Shown piece by piece: positions 36,791 through 44,533 of a DNA stretch of 64,000 nt. This stretch comes from an uncultured bacterium. GTDB taxonomy: Bacteria; Bacteroidota; Bacteroidia; Bacteroidales; Marinifilaceae. How positions within the stretch are numbered: the stretch's first letter is position 1; each line of letters starts with the position of its first letter. The notes beneath the pieces are model-generated. The model was given only the letters and a program-made list of their open reading frames with translations, did not search any database and was not told where the DNA came from. The translations under genes were made by a program, and so were the position numbers. Location: assembly GCA_905216195.1 (NCBI GenBank), contig CAJMSX010000014.1, positions 5,038 through 69,037 on the forward strand, read 5' to 3'.

Positions 36791-37552
36791 ATGGATATCG
36801 GTACGTTTCATATTTTTTTAATCGCCATGGCCGTACTGGCTTTAGTTGTTTTTATCGCCCTGTATTTCGTCAAGGCGGGATACGGGATTTTTTTCGATAA
36901 GAAATGGGGACGTCCTGTACCGAACAAAATCGGGTGGTTTATCATGGAGGCGCCGGTATTTGTGGTGATGGGGTTGTTTTGGTATTTTTCAGACCGACGG
37001 TTCGACACGGTTCCTTTGATTTTTTTCCTGTTTTTCCAGTTGCATTATTTTCAGCGCTCTTTTATCTATCCTTTGTTGTTGAAAGGAAAGGGAAAGATGC
37101 CGTGGGGCATTATGAGTATGGGAATATTTTTTAATGTGCTGAACGGGACGATGCAGGGAGAATGGATTTTTTATCTGGCTCCGCAGGATCTCTATACGGT
37201 GGATTGGCTGAGGACGCCGCAGTTTATAGCCGGGACTTTTCTTTTTTTTGCGGGTATGGCGGTGAATCTGCATTCCGATCGGATTATCCGTCATTTGCGA
37301 AAACCGGGAGATACGAAGCATTATTTGCCGAAAGGGGGAATGTTCCGGTATGTAACCTCCGCCAATTATTTCGGAGAGATCGTGGAATGGTGCGGTTTCG
37401 CCTTATTGACCTGGTCGTGGTCCGGTGTGGTATTCGCCTGGTGGACGATGGCTAATCTCATTCCTCGGGCCAATACGATTTATCATCGCTATCGGGAAAT
37501 GTTCGCAGAGGAAATCGGAAAAAGAAAAAGGGTATTTCCCGGATTGTATTGA
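36791..37552 (+). CDS. Steroid 5-alpha-reductase family membrane enzyme (3-oxo-5-alpha-steroid 4-dehydrogenase-like)
   Basis: 253 residues from the ATG at 36791 (a TTG lies 18 bases earlier). Six to seven membrane helices. The C-terminal half carries the SRD5A pattern: Y-L-P-K-G-G-M-F-R-Y-V, then S-A-N-Y-F-G-E-I-V-E-W-C-G-F-A-L, then N-L-I-P-R-A and the terminal Y-R-E-M-F-x-x-E-I-G-K-R-K-R-V-F-P. These form the NADPH and 3-oxo-delta4-steroid sites in the eukaryotic enzymes. Predicted reaction: reduction of the delta4 bond of a 3-oxo steroid or bile acid to the 5-alpha (allo) form. It leads an operon with an OYE reductase and two SDRs, as in gut Bacteroidales that make isoallo bile acids. Exact substrate unproven. 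Confidence 0.88.
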   Translation: MDIGTFHIFLIAMAVLALVVFIALYFVKAGYGIFFDKKWGRPVPNKIGWFIMEAPVFVVMGLFWYFSDRRFDTVPLIFFLFFQLHYFQRSFIYPLLLKGKGKMPWGIMSMGIFFNVLNGTMQGEWIFYLAPQDLYTVDWLRTPQFIAGTFLFFAGMAVNLHSDRIIRHLRKPGDTKHYLPKGGMFRYVTSANYFGEIVEWCGFALLTWSWSGVVFAWWTMANLIPRANTIYHRYREMFAEEIGKRKRVFPGLY

Positions 37553-37594
37553 TGGGACGGCAAAAAGGAAGATAAAGACAAAAAACAGAACGAT

Positions 37595-38800
37595 ATGGAA
37601 TCGAAATTGTTTACTCCGGCTAAAATCGGGCCGTTGACCCTGAGAAACCGGACGATCAGAGCGGCGGCCTTCGAGGGTATGTGCCCTGGGAATGCACCTT
37701 CGGATATGTTGTTGGATTACCACAAAGCAGTAGCAGCGGGAGGGATCGGTATGACGACTCTGGCGTACGCAGCGGTGGTACGCAGCGGTTTGTCGTTTCC
37801 TCATCAGTTGTGGCTGCGTCCGGAGATATTACCCGCTTTACGGAAAATTACGGATGCGATTCACCGGGAAGGAGCTGCGGCTTCGATTCAGATCGGGCAT
37901 TGTGGAAATATGTCGCACCGAAGCCAGGCCGGTTGTATTCCGGTTTCAGCTTCGACCGGTATCAACATTTATTCCCCGACTTGGGTGAGGGGAATGAAAA
38001 AGCCGGAAATCCATGCGATGGCGAAGTCCTTCGGAGAAGCTATCCGATTGGTAAAAGAGGCCGGCTTTGACGCTGTCGAAGTGCATGCCGGTCACGGTTA
38101 TTTAATCAGTCAGTTCTTGTCGCCTTATACCAATCGCCGGAAGGATGAATTCGGAGGAACGCTGGATAACCGGATGCGGTTTATGAGAATGGTGATGGAA
38201 GAGGTATTGCAGGCTGCCGGAGATAAACTGGCTGTTATCGTGAAAATGAATATGCGGGATGGATTCCGGGGCGGAATGGAGTTGGACGAAACGTTGGAGG
38301 TAGGACGTACGCTCGAAAAGGACGGCGCCCAGGCATTGGTTTTAAGCGGAGGATTCGTGAGTAAAGCGCCTATGTATGTGATGCGGGGACGGATGCCGAT
38401 TTGTACATTGACCCATTATATGCAGTGCTGGTGGCTGAAATGGGGCGTTCGTTTGGTGGGACGTATGATGATTCCTCCTGCCCCCTTTGAAGAGGCTTAT
38501 TTTCTGCCCGATGCCCTGAAATTCCGTCAGGCTTTGAAGTTGCCTTTAATCTATGTAGGCGGATTGATTTCCCGGGAAAAGATCGATGAAGTACTGAACG
38601 AAGGCTTCGAATTCGTTGCTATGGCCCGGGCTTTGCTGAACGAGCCGGATTTTGTAAACCGGATGAAGGAGGAAGAAGATGCCCGTTGTGCCTGCGAACA
38701 TGCGAATTACTGCATCGCCCGTATGTATTCCAGGGAAATGGCTTGTCATCAACATCTGGACAATCTGCCTCCGAAAATCGTAAAGGAACTCAAAAAATAA
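37595..38800 (+). CDS. Old-yellow-enzyme family flavin oxidoreductase, probable 5-beta-reductase (BaiCD/BaiH-related)
   Basis: 401 residues, a single FMN TIM barrel: L-R-N-R-T-I-R-A-A near the start, Q-I-G-H-C-G-N in the active-site region, and V-E-V-H-A-G-H-G-Y-L-I-S-Q-F-L-S-P followed by N-R-R-x-D-E-F-G-G, diagnostic for OYE/2,4-dienoyl reductases. The FAD/NAD domain of BaiCD/BaiH (about 650 residues) is absent, and the Fe-S cysteines are unusually spaced (C-x1-C-x5-C-x10-C near the C-terminus). Context beside a 5-alpha-reductase suggests reduction of, or desaturation at, the delta4 bond to the 5-beta form. 42 bases behind the first gene. Confidence 0.85.
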   Translation: MESKLFTPAKIGPLTLRNRTIRAAAFEGMCPGNAPSDMLLDYHKAVAAGGIGMTTLAYAAVVRSGLSFPHQLWLRPEILPALRKITDAIHREGAAASIQIGHCGNMSHRSQAGCIPVSASTGINIYSPTWVRGMKKPEIHAMAKSFGEAIRLVKEAGFDAVEVHAGHGYLISQFLSPYTNRRKDEFGGTLDNRMRFMRMVMEEVLQAAGDKLAVIVKMNMRDGFRGGMELDETLEVGRTLEKDGAQALVLSGGFVSKAPMYVMRGRMPICTLTHYMQCWWLKWGVRLVGRMMIPPAPFEEAYFLPDALKFRQALKLPLIYVGGLISREKIDEVLNEGFEFVAMARALLNEPDFVNRMKEEEDARCACEHANYCIARMYSREMACHQHLDNLPPKIVKELKK

Positions 38801-38807
38801 AGGAAAT

Positions 38808-39599
38808 ATGGAGAAGCAGTGGGCTCTTATTACCGGGGGAAGTTCCGGTATCGGTTTCGCATATGCAAGGGTCTTGGCGGGATACGGATATAACCTGGTG
38901 ATCGTCAGCAATGAGGAACAGGCGATCCGGGAAAAGGGGGTAGAGTTGGAAACGGAGTACGGGGTGCGGGTCCTTGCTTTATACAGGGACCTGGCGGTAC
39001 TCGGAGCAGCGGAACAAGTATATGCATTTTGCAGAGAGCGGGAGATTGAGGTTGAAATATTGATCAATAATGCCGGGATTTTTTATCTGGGAGAGGTGGT
39101 GGAACAAAAAGAAGCGTTGACGGAAAAGATTACGTTGCTGCACATGAATACGCCCGTCATGCTTTGTCATTTATTCGGCCGGGAGATGAAAAGCAGGGGA
39201 CATGGCTATATACTCAACATGTCTTCTTTATCCGCCTGGCTGCCTTATCCGGGTTTGGCCTTATATTCTTCCACTAAACGCTACCTGAAACATTTCTCGA
39301 GAGCTTTTCGTTCGGAATTATATGATTACGGTGTCAGCGTAACTGCCGTATGTCCGGGAGGTGTGGCGACGAATTTGTATCATATCAGCGGCCGTATGTT
39401 GAAATTGGCGATTCGTTCCGGTTTTATGATGCGTCCGGAAAAACTGGCCCGTAAAGGAGTACGTGCTATGTTCAGGCGCAGGGCGTGTGTGATGCCCGGA
39501 TTTGTGAATCATCTGTTTTTACCTCTTTTATTGCTGTTGCCGGCGGGTTTTGTCCGGTGGTGCATGCGTAAAACCGGGATATTGCCTAAAACGAAGTGA
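38808..39599 (+). CDS. Short-chain dehydrogenase/reductase, candidate hydroxysteroid dehydrogenase
   Basis: 263 residues. The coenzyme motif T-G-G-S-S-G-I-G (8-15), N-N-A-G, catalytic Ser in N-M-S-S-L-S and Y-S-S-T-K (Y-x-x-x-K) are all present. The C-terminal 40 residues are hydrophobic (L-F-L-P-L-L-L-L-L-P-A-G-F), suggesting membrane attachment, as in 17-beta-HSD12-type and DltE-like SDRs. Seven bases behind the OYE gene. In this context it likely oxidises or reduces a steroid hydroxyl (for example 3-beta), but position and stereochemistry cannot be read from sequence. Confidence 0.85.
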   Translation: MEKQWALITGGSSGIGFAYARVLAGYGYNLVIVSNEEQAIREKGVELETEYGVRVLALYRDLAVLGAAEQVYAFCREREIEVEILINNAGIFYLGEVVEQKEALTEKITLLHMNTPVMLCHLFGREMKSRGHGYILNMSSLSAWLPYPGLALYSSTKRYLKHFSRAFRSELYDYGVSVTAVCPGGVATNLYHISGRMLKLAIRSGFMMRPEKLARKGVRAMFRRRACVMPGFVNHLFLPLLLLLPAGFVRWCMRKTGILPKTK

Positions 39600-39600
39600 A

Positions 39601-40464
39601 ATGGGGGTATATATTGTAACCGGAGCGAACGGAGGGATAGGAAGGGCTATCGTACGCGCCTTGGCCAGCCGGAATTGCCGGGTTATCATGGCTTGCCGGA
39701 ATCCGGAAAAAGCGTTAAAGGCCCGGGAAGAAATTGTGCAGGAGACGGGGAATACCTCTCTGGAAATCCGTTCGCTGGATTTGTCATCCCTGACTTCTGT
39801 AAAGCATTTTGCGGAAGCGTTGGTAGAAGAAAAGGCCGATATACAAGTATTGTTCAACAATGCAGGCATCATGTGCCGGGATTTCGGAAGAACGGAGGAC
39901 GGGATAGAGACCATGACTCAGGTGAATTACCTGGCTCCCTGGCTGCTGACCCGTTTGTTGTTGCCTTTGATGGGCCGAAGCGGGGTTTCCCGGATTGTGA
40001 ATACCTCTTCCTGTACCTATCGGTTGGGCAGGATAGACGAGCACTTTTTCCAGGCTTCTGCTGACGCTTATCGGTTGTTCCGGATATACGGAAGGGCGAA
40101 ACTGGCGGTTTTGTTGTTTACCCTGGAATTGGCCGACCGGTTGAAGAATAAGCCTATCGTAAGCCACGTTTCGGATCCGGGAGTAGTGAATACGGGGATG
40201 ATTACGATGCATCGCTGGTTTGATCCTTTGACGGATATTTTTTTCCGGCCTTTTATCAAAAGCCCTGAAAAGGGAGCTCTTCCGGCCCTTTATCTGGCCT
40301 TGTCCCCGGAGGCGGAAAACAGGAACGGCTTATTCCGTAAAGAAAAAGGAGACATCCATTTACCCGCTTGGGTAAAAGAACCGGGCTTGCGTAAAAAGTT
40401 GTGGAAAATGACGGAAGAACGCTTGGAAATTTCCGGTTTTAAGAATATTTTACCGGAAGTGTGA
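39601..40464 (+). CDS. Short-chain dehydrogenase/reductase, retinol-dehydrogenase-like
   Basis: 287 residues from the ATG at 39601, one base after the stop of the preceding SDR; an upstream extension would overlap that gene. T-G-A-N-G-G-I-G (7-14), N-N-A-G-I-M, catalytic Ser in N-T-S-S-C and Y-G-R-A-K. A-C-R-N after the second strand suggests NADP(H). It resembles the RDH11/WWOX group, members of which act on lipophilic alcohols. Last gene of the steroid operon; probably a second hydroxysteroid dehydrogenase. Convergent with mntP. Confidence 0.85.
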   Translation: MGVYIVTGANGGIGRAIVRALASRNCRVIMACRNPEKALKAREEIVQETGNTSLEIRSLDLSSLTSVKHFAEALVEEKADIQVLFNNAGIMCRDFGRTEDGIETMTQVNYLAPWLLTRLLLPLMGRSGVSRIVNTSSCTYRLGRIDEHFFQASADAYRLFRIYGRAKLAVLLFTLELADRLKNKPIVSHVSDPGVVNTGMITMHRWFDPLTDIFFRPFIKSPEKGALPALYLALSPEAENRNGLFRKEKGDIHLPAWVKEPGLRKKLWKMTEERLEISGFKNILPEV

Positions 40465-40531
40465 CTTTGTTTGAAGAAACTTTTTTATCCGCTTTTCTTT
40501 CCCTTAGGCAGTTTCCGGGGCCGATTCCGTT

Positions 40532-41095
40532 TTAAGACAGGATCGTATGTTCCAGCAATATTTTTATACCGATGGAAATGAGTATAACGCCGCCCAACAG
40601 ACCGACATTCAGCCCTTTGATCTTTCCGAAATGAAAACCGCAGCATACACCGGATAAGGATAAAATGAAGGTGGTGACGGTGATGATAGCTGCGGGGAAC
40701 ATAATGCCGGTTTTCAGAAAGGCGAAACTGACTCCGACCGCCAAAGCGTCGATACTGGTAGCGATACCCAGCGTGAGCAGGGTTTTGTCCGAAAGAGAGA
40801 TCAGGGAGGAACATTCTTGGCGGAAAGATTCATAAATCATTTTTCCTCCGAGATAACTTAACAGAAGAAAGGCGATCCAATGGTCGAAGTCGGCAATGAA
40901 GGCACTGAAGCGAACTCCCAGCATCCAGCCCAGCAAAGTCATGCCTCCCTGAAATCCTCCCATAATAAAAGCCATTTTGAGCGATTTCCGGATACAGAAT
41001 TTCTTCATGAAAATACCCCCGCTGATGCACACAGCCAAGCTATCCATCGATAAGCCGACGGCTATCAGGAGAATTGTGACGTAGCCCATACTCAT
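40532..41095 (-). CDS. mntP: Manganese efflux pump MntP
   Basis: 187 residues from the ATG at 41095 (41089 also possible). The frame extends to 41254 but the promoter at 41112-41105 lies inside that extension. Six helices in two repeats, each with a family Asp motif: G-L-S-M-D-S-L-A-V in helix 1 and G-I-A-T-S-I-D-A-L-A-V-G in helix 4. Exports Mn2+ across the inner membrane. MntP genes are often under a Mn riboswitch or MntR; the mRNA leader here is too short for a riboswitch. Confidence 0.92.
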   Translation of the reverse strand: MSMGYVTILLIAVGLSMDSLAVCISGGIFMKKFCIRKSLKMAFIMGGFQGGMTLLGWMLGVRFSAFIADFDHWIAFLLLSYLGGKMIYESFRQECSSLISLSDKTLLTLGIATSIDALAVGVSFAFLKTGIMFPAAIITVTTFILSLSGVCCGFHFGKIKGLNVGLLGGVILISIGIKILLEHTILS

Positions 41096-41104
41096 AATTT
41101 GATA

Positions 41105-41112
41105 CAAAAGTA
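41105..41112 (-). promoter_or_regulatory. -7 element of mntP
   Basis: Minus strand TACTTTTG, 10-16 bases before the candidate start codons, implying a very short or absent leader. Confidence 0.5.
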
Positions 41113-41303
41113 AAAATATTCTCCGGTTTGACCTAGGTTTGACTCCTTGAATTGGGGGAATCAGGCCATTTTTTAAGAGAAGCTCCCTGTATAAAAAAAA
41201 TAAAAGGTTTGTTTTTTTGTATCTTTCCGGCTTTGTCATTAGTTTTACGAACAATAAACGAAAATGGAAACGGTTTTAAGACCGGCCTGTAAAATCGGAA
41301 AGC

Positions 41304-42785
41304 ATGAAAACGGATTTATTCAAATACGGCATATGGCCGTTGGCGGCGGTAGGAGTCGCTTGCAGCGGAAATTCGAAAAAAGCGGAAAAGAAGCCGAATA
41401 TTGTAGTGATCATGGCGGACGACTTGGGGTATGGAGACCTCAGTTGTTACGGAGCCACGGAAATTCAGACGCCGGGTATAGACCGTTTGGCGAAGGAGGG
41501 ATTGAGGCAATTGAACGGTCACTGCACTTCCGCCACGAGTACGCCCAGTCGTTTTGCCATGCTGACGGGTATGTATCCCTGGCGGGTAGGAGCGGCTATA
41601 CTTCCGGGGGATGCTCCGATGTTGATCCGGGAGGATATGCCTACTTTTCCAAAAATGCTGAAGCAGGCCGGTTATGTAACGGGAGTCGTGGGGAAATGGC
41701 ATTTGGGGCTGGGTAAAGGGAACGTCGACTGGAACGAGCGGATTACTCCGGGTCCGAACGAAATCGGATTCGATTATTCTTACATTATGGCGGCTACCAA
41801 CGACCGGGTTCCTACGGTGTATGTACAAAACGGGAAAGTGGTGAATCTGGATCCCAACGATCCGATAGAAGTAAGTTACAAGCATAATTTTCCGGGAGAA
41901 CCGACGGGAAAGGATCATCCTGAATTGTTACGGATGTTGCCCAGCGTGGGACATAATATGTCTATTACGAACGGGATTCCCCGGATCGGATATATGAAGG
42001 GAGGAAAGTCCGCTTTGTGGGTGGATGAAGAGATGTACCGTGTATTTCTGGATGAGGCGAAGAAGTATGTAAAAGAGCACCGAGACGAACCTTTTTTTCT
42101 GTATTACGCTTTACACCAGCCGCATGTTCCCCGCTTACCGAACGCCCGGTTTGCCGGGAAATCCAAATTAGGCCCCCGGGGCGATGTCATTCTGGAAGCG
42201 GATTATTGCGTGGAGCAGTTTTTGAAATACCTGGACGAATTGAATCTGACGGAAAATACCCTTGTGATTTTCACCAGCGATAACGGCCCGGTGCTGGACG
42301 ACGGCTACGTAGACCGGGCCGAAGAACTCAACGGGGATCATACACCGGCCGGCCCGTTCCGGGGGTGGAAATGCGATCCTTACGAGGGAGGAACGCGCAT
42401 TCCGATGATCGTCCGTTGGCCGGAAAAAGTAAAAGCCGGTTCCGTTTCCGATGCATTGGTGTGTCAACTGGATTTTGGTCCTTCTTTGGCCGCTTTGCTG
42501 AATCAGTCTTACGAAGTCCGGGACGGGGTAAACGTTATAGATGCTTTGTTCGGCTACTCGTCCCGGGGGCGGGATCGTCTGGTTCTGGAAGGTTACGGAA
42601 TCGACTTGTGGTTGAAGGAAGGAGATTGGGCCTGCATTCCCGCCTATACCACCCGCCGGGGAGAGGTCGTGGAAGCGCGGCTGTATAACCTGAAGGAAGA
42701 TGTGGCTCAACAGCATAACCTCGCAGCCGAATATCCCGAAAAGGTGCGGGAGATGACGGAAAAATTACAGGAAATCAAACAATAA
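41304..42785 (+). CDS. S1 family sulfatase, serine-type
   Basis: 493 residues. The N-terminal hydrophobic segment ends in G-V-A-C, a weak lipobox, so periplasmic or lipid-anchored. Metal-binding D-D within M-A-D-D-L-G-Y-G-D. The formylglycine motif is S-T-P-S-R with Ser79 in the key place, so maturation needs an anaerobic (anSME) enzyme. V-G-K-W-H-L-G, H-Q-P-H-V-P and S-D-N-G-P complete the active site. It hydrolyses a sulfate ester; whether of a glycan or of a sulfated steroid is open. No SusC/D genes are near, and the steroid-reductase operon ends 840 bases away. Confidence 0.92.
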   Translation: MKTDLFKYGIWPLAAVGVACSGNSKKAEKKPNIVVIMADDLGYGDLSCYGATEIQTPGIDRLAKEGLRQLNGHCTSATSTPSRFAMLTGMYPWRVGAAILPGDAPMLIREDMPTFPKMLKQAGYVTGVVGKWHLGLGKGNVDWNERITPGPNEIGFDYSYIMAATNDRVPTVYVQNGKVVNLDPNDPIEVSYKHNFPGEPTGKDHPELLRMLPSVGHNMSITNGIPRIGYMKGGKSALWVDEEMYRVFLDEAKKYVKEHRDEPFFLYYALHQPHVPRLPNARFAGKSKLGPRGDVILEADYCVEQFLKYLDELNLTENTLVIFTSDNGPVLDDGYVDRAEELNGDHTPAGPFRGWKCDPYEGGTRIPMIVRWPEKVKAGSVSDALVCQLDFGPSLAALLNQSYEVRDGVNVIDALFGYSSRGRDRLVLEGYGIDLWLKEGDWACIPAYTTRRGEVVEARLYNLKEDVAQQHNLAAEYPEKVREMTEKLQEIKQ

Positions 42786-42860
42786 TTTTTTCTGGTTGAC
42801 GGATTCAGGTTTATTCCGTCGGTTTGCAAAATAATTCAGATCTATAAACCGTTTACTTGT

Positions 42861-43829
42861 ATGGAATTCCGGACAAAAGTCGATGTTACTCCCTTCGGAT
42901 TCGGGGTGAATCACCGATCGCAAATCTTATCGGTCGGTTCCTGTTTTGCCGAGAACATCGGTAAGAAACTGGAGTATTTTCGTTTCAAATCCGATGTAAA
43001 TCCCTGCGGAATTGTGTATAATCCCTTGTCTGTTTCCCATACTTTGCAACTGCTTTTGGAAGGGCGTCTTTTCCGTACGGAGGATCTGATCCGGCATGAA
43101 GGTAAATGGGTAAGTCTGTATCATCACGGTAGTTTTTCTGCGGAAGATTCGGGACTTTGCCTGAAAAACATCAACACCCGCTTGGGGCTCTCGGCCGCTC
43201 TCCTCCCCAAAACGGATGTTCTCCTGCTCACTTTCGGTACTTCCTGGGTATATCGCTACCGGGAAAACGGAATTATCGCCGCGAATTGTCATAAACTTCC
43301 TGCTGCAAAATTCGAAAGATTCCGGTTGACGGTAGAAGAGATCGTGCAGGAATATCAAGAATTGATCCCTCGGCTACAGGCACATTGTCCCGGTGTAAAA
43401 ATAATTTTCACCGTCAGTCCTGTCCGGCACTGGAAAGACGGCGCTCATGGGAATCAGCTCAGCAAAGCAGTATTATTATTGGCTGTAGAGGAACTGGTCC
43501 GGGAATTCGGATCCGTTTATTATTTCCCTTCATATGAACTGGTCCTGGACGAATTGAGGGATTACCGTTTTTATGCGGCCGATATGCTTCATCCCTCGCC
43601 TCAGGCGGTCGATTATATCTGGGAGAAATTCGGAGAAGCATTTTTTTCGGCCGATACTTTTGCCTTGATGAAGCGGATCGATAAGGTAAACCGGGGATTG
43701 CTGCACCGTCCTTTTTCTCCGGAGAGCGAAGCTTACCGTCGTTTTTATGCCGCGTTGGAGAAAGAAATAAACATCCTGGAGACCGACTACGGTATCCAAT
43801 TCTGTTCATCCGGGTCTGAGGTTTCCTGA
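42861..43829 (+). CDS. GSCFA domain protein
   Basis: 322 residues. The naming block S-V-G-S-C-F-A-E-N-I-G is at about 26-36, followed by N-P-C-G-I-V-Y-N-P, L-T-F-G-T-S-W-V-Y and T-V-S-P-V-R-H, with H-P-S-P-x-A near 247. The pattern is that of an SGNH/GDSL-like hydrolase; substrate unknown, though some GSCFA proteins are linked to cell-surface polymer modification. No signal peptide. Its 3' end overlaps the convergent SPOR gene by 43 bases. Confidence 0.9.
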   Translation: MEFRTKVDVTPFGFGVNHRSQILSVGSCFAENIGKKLEYFRFKSDVNPCGIVYNPLSVSHTLQLLLEGRLFRTEDLIRHEGKWVSLYHHGSFSAEDSGLCLKNINTRLGLSAALLPKTDVLLLTFGTSWVYRYRENGIIAANCHKLPAAKFERFRLTVEEIVQEYQELIPRLQAHCPGVKIIFTVSPVRHWKDGAHGNQLSKAVLLLAVEELVREFGSVYYFPSYELVLDELRDYRFYAADMLHPSPQAVDYIWEKFGEAFFSADTFALMKRIDKVNRGLLHRPFSPESEAYRRFYAALEKEINILETDYGIQFCSSGSEVS

Positions 43830-44317
43830 GTTTCAGGAGGAGCCGTTTTTATCAGATCGCTGATCGGTATTTCCGTTTTGACGGGATAGCTGGAAGGATA
43901 GTACCGACGAACTTTTTTCAATACCGGGATACATTCCAGGCGAGTGCGGAAATTACCCACCCGGATTTTAAAATCCGGATCGAAATAATTCAGATAAGCC
44001 GGAATATCGGGAAATTGTTTTTCAAATTCTTCTTTCATTTCCTGCAGGCGGCTGACCGGATAATCGAAGGAACTGCCGGAAAAGATCTGCACGCGGTATC
44101 CGGTAAAGGTTTTTTGTTTTTTGTTGAGAAGCACATGCAAGCCGATCAGGGCGGTGACGTTCGAATCGCAGTGTATAGATACTTTTCCTCCGTTATCGTC
44201 GATCTCACTTAAATCTTCCAGGAGATTATACTCTACCACCGGAGGAGGGAGGAGGGTATCGGTCTGTGCCACGAGCGGACCGGCAAATAAAAGGAATAAA
44301 ATCAATAATTTGGTCAT
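43787..44317 (-). CDS. SPOR domain protein
   Basis: 176 residues. Signal peptide (M-T-K-L-L-I-L-F-L-L-F-A to about V-A-Q, residue 18). A C-terminal SPOR domain (about 70-150) contains Y-R-V-Q-I-F-S-G-S and F-K-I-R-V-G-N-F-R-T-R-L-E. SPOR domains bind denuded glycan strands at the division site. In Bacteroidota these small periplasmic forms are common and of unknown role. Confidence 0.88.
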   Translation of the reverse strand: MTKLLILFLLFAGPLVAQTDTLLPPPVVEYNLLEDLSEIDDNGGKVSIHCDSNVTALIGLHVLLNKKQKTFTGYRVQIFSGSSFDYPVSRLQEMKEEFEKQFPDIPAYLNYFDPDFKIRVGNFRTRLECIPVLKKVRRYYPSSYPVKTEIPISDLIKTAPPETQETSDPDEQNWIP

Positions 44318-44471
44318 AACTTCCTCCTTCGTTTAAATTGCGGATTAAATTCGGGACGAAGGTAAGAAATAATGTTCGAATGTTCAAATGTTGGGAGTCC
44401 GGCTCTTTGGATATACCAAATTGCTTCCTGAATATTAAAAAAAATGTTAATAACTTCGTGTATTGAGAAAA

Positions 44472-44501
44472 ATCTAACAAAAACCGATATTTTTGTTAGA
44501 T
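44472..44501. promoter_or_regulatory. 30-bp palindrome over the cyuA promoter
   Basis: ATCTAACAAAAA, CCGATA, TTTTTGTTAGAT: 12-bp perfect arms that enclose the -7 element TATTTTTG (44488-44495), 32 bases upstream of the ATG. Probably an operator; as RNA only part would be transcribed, so a terminator is unlikely. Confidence 0.65.
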
Positions 44502-44533
44502 AAAAAATAATTTTAATTTAAAACCGAAGTTGT

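Noticed and set aside
37595..40464. Reading the OYE/SDR genes as part of fatty-acid or quinone metabolism
   Set aside because: Possible individually, but the leading steroid 5-alpha-reductase homologue and tight operon make steroid chemistry the simpler explanation.
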